This document shows positions 16,984 through 18,573 of a DNA stretch of 18,573 nt, one piece after another. Made by a program: the position numbers and the translations under genes. Position 1 is the stretch's first letter; each line of letters begins with the position of its first letter. Origin of the DNA: Verrucomicrobiaceae bacterium (lineage in GTDB: Bacteria > Verrucomicrobiota > Verrucomicrobiia > Verrucomicrobiales > Verrucomicrobiaceae); the NCBI GenBank assembly GCA_021151605.1, contig JAGKWZ010000214.1, positions 1 to 18,573 of the forward strand, read 5' to 3'. The notes beneath the pieces were generated by a model, which did no database searches, was not told the DNA's origin, and saw only the letters and a list, made by a program, of their open reading frames with translations.

Positions 16984-17059
16984 GCTCAGAGGCTATCACA
17001 ACGCAAAACGAGGCCAACAGGAAAAACATCAAGGCGGACAAGACAAGAATACCACCCAC

Positions 17060-17089
17060 AAAAAACGGCGTGGTTTGCACCACGCCGTT
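17060..17089 (-). terminator. Rho-independent terminator of the small cytochrome gene
   Basis: On the minus strand AACGGCGTGGT and ACCACGCCGTT form a perfect 11-bp stem around a 4-nt loop, followed directly by a T-run. It lies about 30 bp beyond the cytochrome stop at 17119 and separates that gene from the antitoxin gene. Confidence 0.9.
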
Positions 17090-17118
17090 GGGAGATTCGA
17101 GAATCGATTGGGTGGAGC

Positions 17119-17535
17119 TTATTCCACGCCTTTCCAGGCTCCGAAGCTGGCACCGGACTCGATCCATTTCTTGATCAGGGCCTGATTGGCGGCGCTGACG
17201 CGGTCACCTTTGCCTTCAGGGGGCATGGCGAGTTCGTCGGACTCGGGGAGGGACATGGTCTTGAGCAACCAGGAGGCGTCAGGCTTGCCGGCGACGACGT
17301 TTTCGTTCGGGTATTCTTTGCCACCTTTCATGATCACGGCAGCGCCATCGAGACGAAGGCCGCCTTTGGGCTTCTTGATCTTGCCGTTGTCTTCGTGCTC
17401 TTTTTCATGGCACTTGAAGCAGCTCTCTTTCAGCACTGGGAGGATCTGCTTTTCGAAGTCGATGGCGTCCTGAGCGGAGGCGGTGCCGAAGCTGAAGGCA
17501 GCGGCGATGGCGGCGAGGGTGAGTTTGGTTTTCAT
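17119..17535 (-). CDS. Small secreted monohaem c-type cytochrome (PSCyt1-like)
   Basis: 138 residues. It has a signal peptide (1-21, ending ASA-Q) and a single haem c motif CFKCH (C39, C42, H43). The sequence continues KPKGGLRLDGAAVIMKGG and SWLLKTMSLPESDELAMPPEG, the arrangement of the planctomycete/verrucomicrobial cytochrome domain PSCyt1; M104 in AMPP is a likely second iron ligand. It stands as a free domain, whereas in larger proteins the same domain precedes PSD regions. It would be a periplasmic electron carrier, but its partner is unknown. It is transcribed in the same direction as the kinase gene 45 bp upstream and is closed by a strong terminator. Confidence 0.88.
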   Translation of the reverse strand: MKTKLTLAAIAAAFSFGTASAQDAIDFEKQILPVLKESCFKCHEKEHEDNGKIKKPKGGLRLDGAAVIMKGGKEYPNENVVAGKPDASWLLKTMSLPESDELAMPPEGKGDRVSAANQALIKKWIESGASFGAWKGVE

Positions 17536-17580
17536 TGAATGGGGGTAGGTGGTAAATGGTGTTCTCTGCGCGTGAATTGG

Positions 17581-18573
17581 TCAAGCGCGAGGAAGCTCCA
17601 TCTCGAAGACGAGGCCGTGCGGGTCGTTCTCGCGCAAACTGATGGTGCCGCCGCAGGTCTCGACGCAGGTTTTCACGATGGCGAGCCCGAGCCCGCTGCC
17701 GCCGGTCTGACGATCGCGGCTGGTATCGACTCGATAAAAGGGCTCGAAGAGCCGGGCGAGGCTCTCGGCGGGGACGCCGGGGCCGTTGTCGGCGAGGCGG
17801 AGGAGGATGTGCTCGCCTTTGCGCGTGGCGGTGACTTCGATGTCGCTCTCGGGGGCGTGGAGGCGGGCGTTTCGGAGGATGTTGCCGATGGCCCGGCGGA
17901 GGAGATCTGGGATGCAGCGGACGATAAGGTCGGCGGGCACGGTGACGCGGAGTTTTTGCGGTGGGATGGCCTCGATGCCGGCGATTTCGTCGATGAGGGC
18001 GAGCAGGGGGACGTTTTCCGCAGGCTTGGCGGCGGACGCGAGGGTGCTTTTGGAAAAAGAGAGCAGCTCGTGCACGAGGGCTGACATCTGCCGCAGCTCC
18101 TCCCGTGCATCGGCGAGGCGGAGGGCGGCGTCGTCCATGAGGCGGTCTTCCAGGATGCCGAGACTCATTTCCATGCGGGCCATGGGGCTGCACAGCTCGT
18201 GGGCGATATCGCCGAGGAATCTTTTTTGCCCACGGACGATGCCGTCGAGCTGGCCGGCCATTTGGTTGACGGCATGAGAGAGTCGCCCGAGTTCATCGCT
18301 ACGAGTCTCTGGCACTCGGACATCGAAGCGGCCACGGGCGATCTGCTCGGTGGCATTCATGTTAGCGCGGACGCTGCGAGTGATGCCGCTGACAAAGGGC
18401 AACCAGAGCAAAGCGGAGACCGCCATGGCTCCGAAGAGGCCCAGCAGCCAGGGTTTCACATCAAAAAAAAGCCCGCCGCCGGTGATGCCCTTCGTGACGA
18501 TGGTGAAAATGAGCGGCCCCTCGCGGCGGTTCCAGCCGGGGATGAGCGGCAGGCGGATGCCGGTGTAATAAAT
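17581..18573 (-). CDS. Sensor histidine kinase with HAMP domain (N-terminus outside window)
   Basis: The frame is open to the right edge, so the N-terminal sensor part lies outside; a GTG at 18459 would be an artificial start, since 38 sensible in-frame residues precede it. Visible order: the end of a periplasmic segment, a transmembrane helix (PWLLGLFGAMAVSALLWL), a HAMP linker (RSVRANMNATEQIARGRFDVRVP), a dimerisation helix with the phospho-accepting His in DIAHELCSPMARME, an N-box NILRNARLHAP, a G1 box LADNGPGVP, an F box LFEPFYRVD and a G2 box GGSGLGLAI, ending after about 330 visible residues. It autophosphorylates and passes phosphate to a response regulator, not seen in the window and probably encoded upstream. 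The signal sensed is unknown. All catalytic boxes are present. Confidence 0.94.
   Translation of the reverse strand: MYYTGIRLPLIPGWNRREGPLIFTIVTKGITGGGLFFDVKPWLLGLFGAMAVSALLWLPFVSGITRSVRANMNATEQIARGRFDVRVPETRSDELGRLSHAVNQMAGQLDGIVRGQKRFLGDIAHELCSPMARMEMSLGILEDRLMDDAALRLADAREELRQMSALVHELLSFSKSTLASAAKPAENVPLLALIDEIAGIEAIPPQKLRVTVPADLIVRCIPDLLRRAIGNILRNARLHAPESDIEVTATRKGEHILLRLADNGPGVPAESLARLFEPFYRVDTSRDRQTGGSGLGLAIVKTCVETCGGTISLRENDPHGLVFEMELPRA

Noticed and set aside
16964..17167. Minus-strand 67-codon frame with a hydrophobic stretch, over the terminator
   Set aside because: It overlaps the cytochrome C-terminus, translates the terminator hairpin and runs into the antitoxin start. The hydrophobic run comes from the T-rich terminator and leader, so a small membrane protein is unlikely.

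Overview
The window looks like a GC-rich chromosomal segment of a Verrucomicrobiota bacterium; a planctomycete-like relative is less likely. The evidence is the gene content: two planctomycete/verrucomicrobial PSCyt/PSD cytochrome proteins (DUF1587/DUF1595/DUF1592/DUF1588/DUF1585), two Tat-exported HXXSHH (DUF1552) proteins, a secreted sulfatase, a Tat-exported Gfo/Idh/MocA oxidoreductase, a TIM-barrel sugar isomerase/epimerase-like protein and ThuA-like proteins. Most genes lack obvious Shine-Dalgarno sequences. No rRNA, tRNA or CRISPR array was seen, and the species cannot be fixed from the sequence.

Left part (1-13.9 kb, all + strand). In order: the 3' end of a leucine-rich-repeat-like gene; PSCyt/PSD protein 1 (broken); HXXSHH protein 1; sulfatase; a 146-bp gap holding an inverted array of 8-bp repeats; Gfo/Idh/MocA oxidoreductase; TIM-barrel isomerase-like protein; PSCyt/PSD protein 2 (C-terminus lost); HXXSHH protein 2; ThuA-like 1 (no normal start codon); and ThuA-like 2 (cut off). 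Spacing is tight (2-17 bp, or 4-bp ATGA overlaps) except at the 8-bp repeat gap and before ThuA 1. This suggests one or two long transcription units for envelope or periplasmic breakdown of (possibly sulfated) carbohydrates, with the cytochrome/HXXSHH pairs as the redox part. That pathway role is inference.

Junction and accessory part (13.87-15.1 kb). ThuA 2 stops abruptly and runs straight into the 3' end of an unrelated tetratricopeptide-repeat gene, which itself carries a one-base frameshift. About 500 bp without a credible gene follow. This stretch holds a small palindrome, six tandem 42-43-bp units with inverted-repeat cores, and two facing GC-rich hairpins resembling a REP/REPIN doublet.

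Right part (15.1 kb-end, all - strand). In transcription order from the right edge: a sensor histidine kinase (its N-terminus lies outside the window); a small secreted monohaem cytochrome with a clear intrinsic terminator; a UPF0175 antitoxin/DUF3368 PIN toxin pair with a GTGA overlap; and class II fructose-bisphosphate aldolase.

The most striking general feature is the number of gene lesions in the left and central parts: a missing middle domain, a missing C-terminus, a missing start codon, a truncation/fusion and a frameshift. They could be real decay by recombination or assembly/consensus errors, and sequence alone cannot separate these. I did not find a convincing new multi-gene system. 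The best candidate for something undescribed is the 42-43-bp palindromic tandem array next to the TPR relic.
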